In this document: positions 60,745 through 64,000 of the stretch, one piece after another | How positions within the stretch are numbered: position 1 is the first letter of the stretch | Layout: each line of letters opens with the position of its first letter | Origin: an uncultured Clostridia bacterium | Lineage (GTDB): Bacteria > Bacillota > Clostridia > Oscillospirales > Ruminococcaceae | Direction: 5' to 3' | NCBI GenBank assembly: GCA_947627005.1 | Contig: CANQUJ010000002.1 | Coordinates: forward strand, 1 to 64,000 | DNA: 64,000 bases | Program-made: the position numbers and the translations under genes | Notes under the pieces: model-generated | What the model was told of the DNA's origin: nothing | Databases searched by the model: none | The model's input: the letters and a program-made list of their open reading frames with translations, nothing else

Positions 60745-62202
60745 TCAAAGCTTCGGCCTTCTGAACCCGCCAAAGGCGTTTTCGTGCGCCAAGGCAAGGT
60801 TTAAAACCGTCTGTTCGTCGAATTTTCTGCCGATGATCTGCATCCCGTAGGGCAGGCCGGAGCTTGAATACCCGCAGGGAATACTTAGCGCCGGAAGCCC
60901 CGCTATATTGACGGTTACGGTGCAGATGTCCGCCGCGTACATCGCGAGCGGGTCGGATATCCTCTCGCCGATCTTAAAAGCCTCCGAGGGCGAAGTCGGC
61001 GTAACGATAACGTCGACGGTCTTAAAAGCGTCTTCAAATTCTTTGGCGATGCGCTTTTGCAAAAGCTTGGCCTTTTTGTAGTAGGCGTCGAAGTATCCCG
61101 AGCTTAAAACGAAGGTCCCGAGCATAATCCTTCTCTTGACTTCACGGCCGAAGCCCTCGCTTCTCGTCCGCTCGTACATATCTATAAGGCCGTCGCAGTC
61201 TTTCGCGCGGTAGCCGTATTTAACGCCGTCGAACCGCGCAAGGTTAGATGAAGCCTCCGCGCAGGCGATGATATAATAGGCCGAAAGCGCGTATTCGGTA
61301 GAGGGAAGGGATATCGGAACGGCCTTAGCCCCCCTCTTTTCAAGCTCTTTGACGGCGCTCGTGACCGCCTCGGCGACCTCGGGCTTAACTCCCTTTCCGT
61401 AGTATTCCGAGGGTATGCCTATCTTAAGGCCGGAGATATCTTCGCTAAGGTTGTCGTAAAGCGAGGCATAGCTTCTGTCCGCGCTGGTGGCGTCCATTTT
61501 GTCATGCCCTTGAATTTCGTCCTGCAAAAGGGCGACGTCTTTAACGCATCTGCCTATCGGGCCGATCTGGTCGAGAGAAGAAGCGAACGCGACGAGGCCG
61601 TATCTCGATACACTGCCGTAGGTGGGCTTCAATCCCACTACCCCGCAGAGCGAGGCGGGCTGCCTTATCGAGCCGCCGGTGTCCGATCCGAGGGCGATAA
61701 CAGCTTCGCCGCATGAAACCGCCGCCGCAGACCCGCCGGAAGACCCGCCGGGAACGCAGCTAAGGTCGAACGGGTTCTTAGTGGTCTTGAAATATGAATT
61801 TTCGGTCGAAGAGCCCATCGCAAATTCGTCCATATTGAGTTTTCCGGAAATAACGCAGCCGGCTGCGGAAAGCTTGTCTATAACGGTGGCGTTAAAAACC
61901 GGAACGTAGTTTTCAAGCATCTTCGAGGCGCAGGTGGTGGCTATCCCGGCGGTAGAGATATTGTCTTTGATTCCGATAGGAATCCCCGCGAGGCGGGATT
62001 TAACCCCTCCTGCGGAAATAAGCCTATCCGCCCTTTCTGCGGCGGCAAGCGCGCCCTCGCGGTCAAAGTTCAAATACGCCTCGACCTTTCCGTCGACTTC
62101 GTCTTTTCTCTCTAAAACCGATTCGGTAAGCTCTTTAGAGGAGATTTTTTTGCTTTTGATCATCTCCGAGAGTTCAAACGCGTTGTATTCGTAAAGCTTC
62201 AT
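60745..62202 (-). CDS. gatA: Asp-tRNA(Asn)/Glu-tRNA(Gln) amidotransferase subunit A
   Basis: The product has 485 residues. The amidase triad is visible: Lys in [10 protein letters not shown], Ser in [11 protein letters not shown] and the nucleophile in [13 protein letters not shown]. It releases ammonia from glutamine for GatB. GAAAGGGG precedes the ATG; gatC ends 16 bases upstream. Confidence 0.96.
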   Translation of the reverse strand: MKLYEYNAFELSEMIKSKKISSKELTESVLERKDEVDGKVEAYLNFDREGALAAAERADRLISAGGVKSRLAGIPIGIKDNISTAGIATTCASKMLENYVPVFNATVIDKLSAAGCVISGKLNMDEFAMGSSTENSYFKTTKNPFDLSCVPGGSSGGSAAAVSCGEAVIALGSDTGGSIRQPASLCGVVGLKPTYGSVSRYGLVAFASSLDQIGPIGRCVKDVALLQDEIQGHDKMDATSADRSYASLYDNLSEDISGLKIGIPSEYYGKGVKPEVAEAVTSAVKELEKRGAKAVPISLPSTEYALSAYYIIACAEASSNLARFDGVKYGYRAKDCDGLIDMYERTRSEGFGREVKRRIMLGTFVLSSGYFDAYYKKAKLLQKRIAKEFEDAFKTVDVIVTPTSPSEAFKIGERISDPLAMYAADICTVTVNIAGLPALSIPCGYSSSGLPYGMQIIGRKFDEQTVLNLALAHENAFGGFRRPKL

Positions 62203-62217
62203 TCAAACGCACCCCTT

Positions 62218-64000
<1,783 letters not shown>

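Overview
The window looks like chromosomal DNA of an anaerobic, low-to-mid GC Firmicute of class Clostridia, most likely an Oscillospiraceae (Ruminococcaceae)-type gut bacterium. The reasons are the IspH-ribosomal protein S1 fusion, endospore-lineage genes (yqfC, yqfD, ylbJ, gerW/ytfJ, a SpoIIIE/FtsK translocase, a DacF-like carboxypeptidase), the TepA-YlzJ-FtsK neighbourhood, GatCAB, ScpAB, MutS2, DUF4358 and DUF2953 proteins, and sigma-A promoters with strong AGGAGG-type ribosome binding sites. This placement is an inference from gene content. There is no rRNA operon, CRISPR array or insertion sequence.

Region 1 (1-2733) is the end of a more AT-rich prophage or integrative element: a collagen-like structural gene, an unknown coiled-coil gene, four small + strand genes, a cluster of ACAACA-type repeats, and an orphan 3' half of a tRNA-Thr(GGT) gene (2688-2732) that marks the attachment site. 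The original tRNA terminator follows it directly. The rest of the element, including its integrase and the rebuilt tRNA, must lie to the left of the window.

Region 2 (2781-9323) carries a methyltransferase, a P-loop kinase-like protein and an XRE membrane regulator. It then has a minus-strand operon acn-traX-icd-gyrI-like: aconitase plus NADP-isocitrate dehydrogenase, the oxidative TCA branch towards 2-oxoglutarate and glutamate. Region 3 (9415-20482) runs rightwards through tepA-ylzJ-uppP-ftsK, a ComEC-like metallohydrolase with its DUF3006 partner, an RpiR regulator, a flavoprotein, and two consecutive fusion genes, Cmk-PlsC and IspH-S1. The second contains an internal promoter and a perfect Shine-Dalgarno in front of the S1 half. 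Region 4 (20521-30825) holds a class A penicillin-binding protein, RNA-modification genes, an HPr-like protein, asparagine synthetase, and an operon of an SGNH-like protein and two lipoproteins, one of them an OppA-type binding protein.

Region 5 (30838-39532) has rpmB facing a long operon: M50 protease, scpA, scpB, DUF2953, gerW, dacF-like, rluB-like, an unknown gene and pncB. The dacF-like start codon and its Shine-Dalgarno are locked in a 15-bp inverted repeat. Two membrane genes follow. Region 6 (39587-49342) is an accessory-looking stretch: a cytoplasmic GH115 alpha-glucuronidase, a Cys-rich redox protein, a nuclease-like winged-helix protein, a YhbD-like regulator with a twin GTAACA palindrome in its promoter followed by a bactofilin, an acyltransferase whose only plausible start codon is ACG, MscS, YitT and an esterase.

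Region 7 (49479-64000) has tRNA-Gly and tRNA-Arg, then a minus-strand sporulation/RNA/repair operon read right to left (yqfC-yqfD-phoH-ybeY-era-recO-mutS2-xer), ylbJ divergent from it, and ligA-gatC-gatA-gatB. The ligA gene is cut by the right edge.
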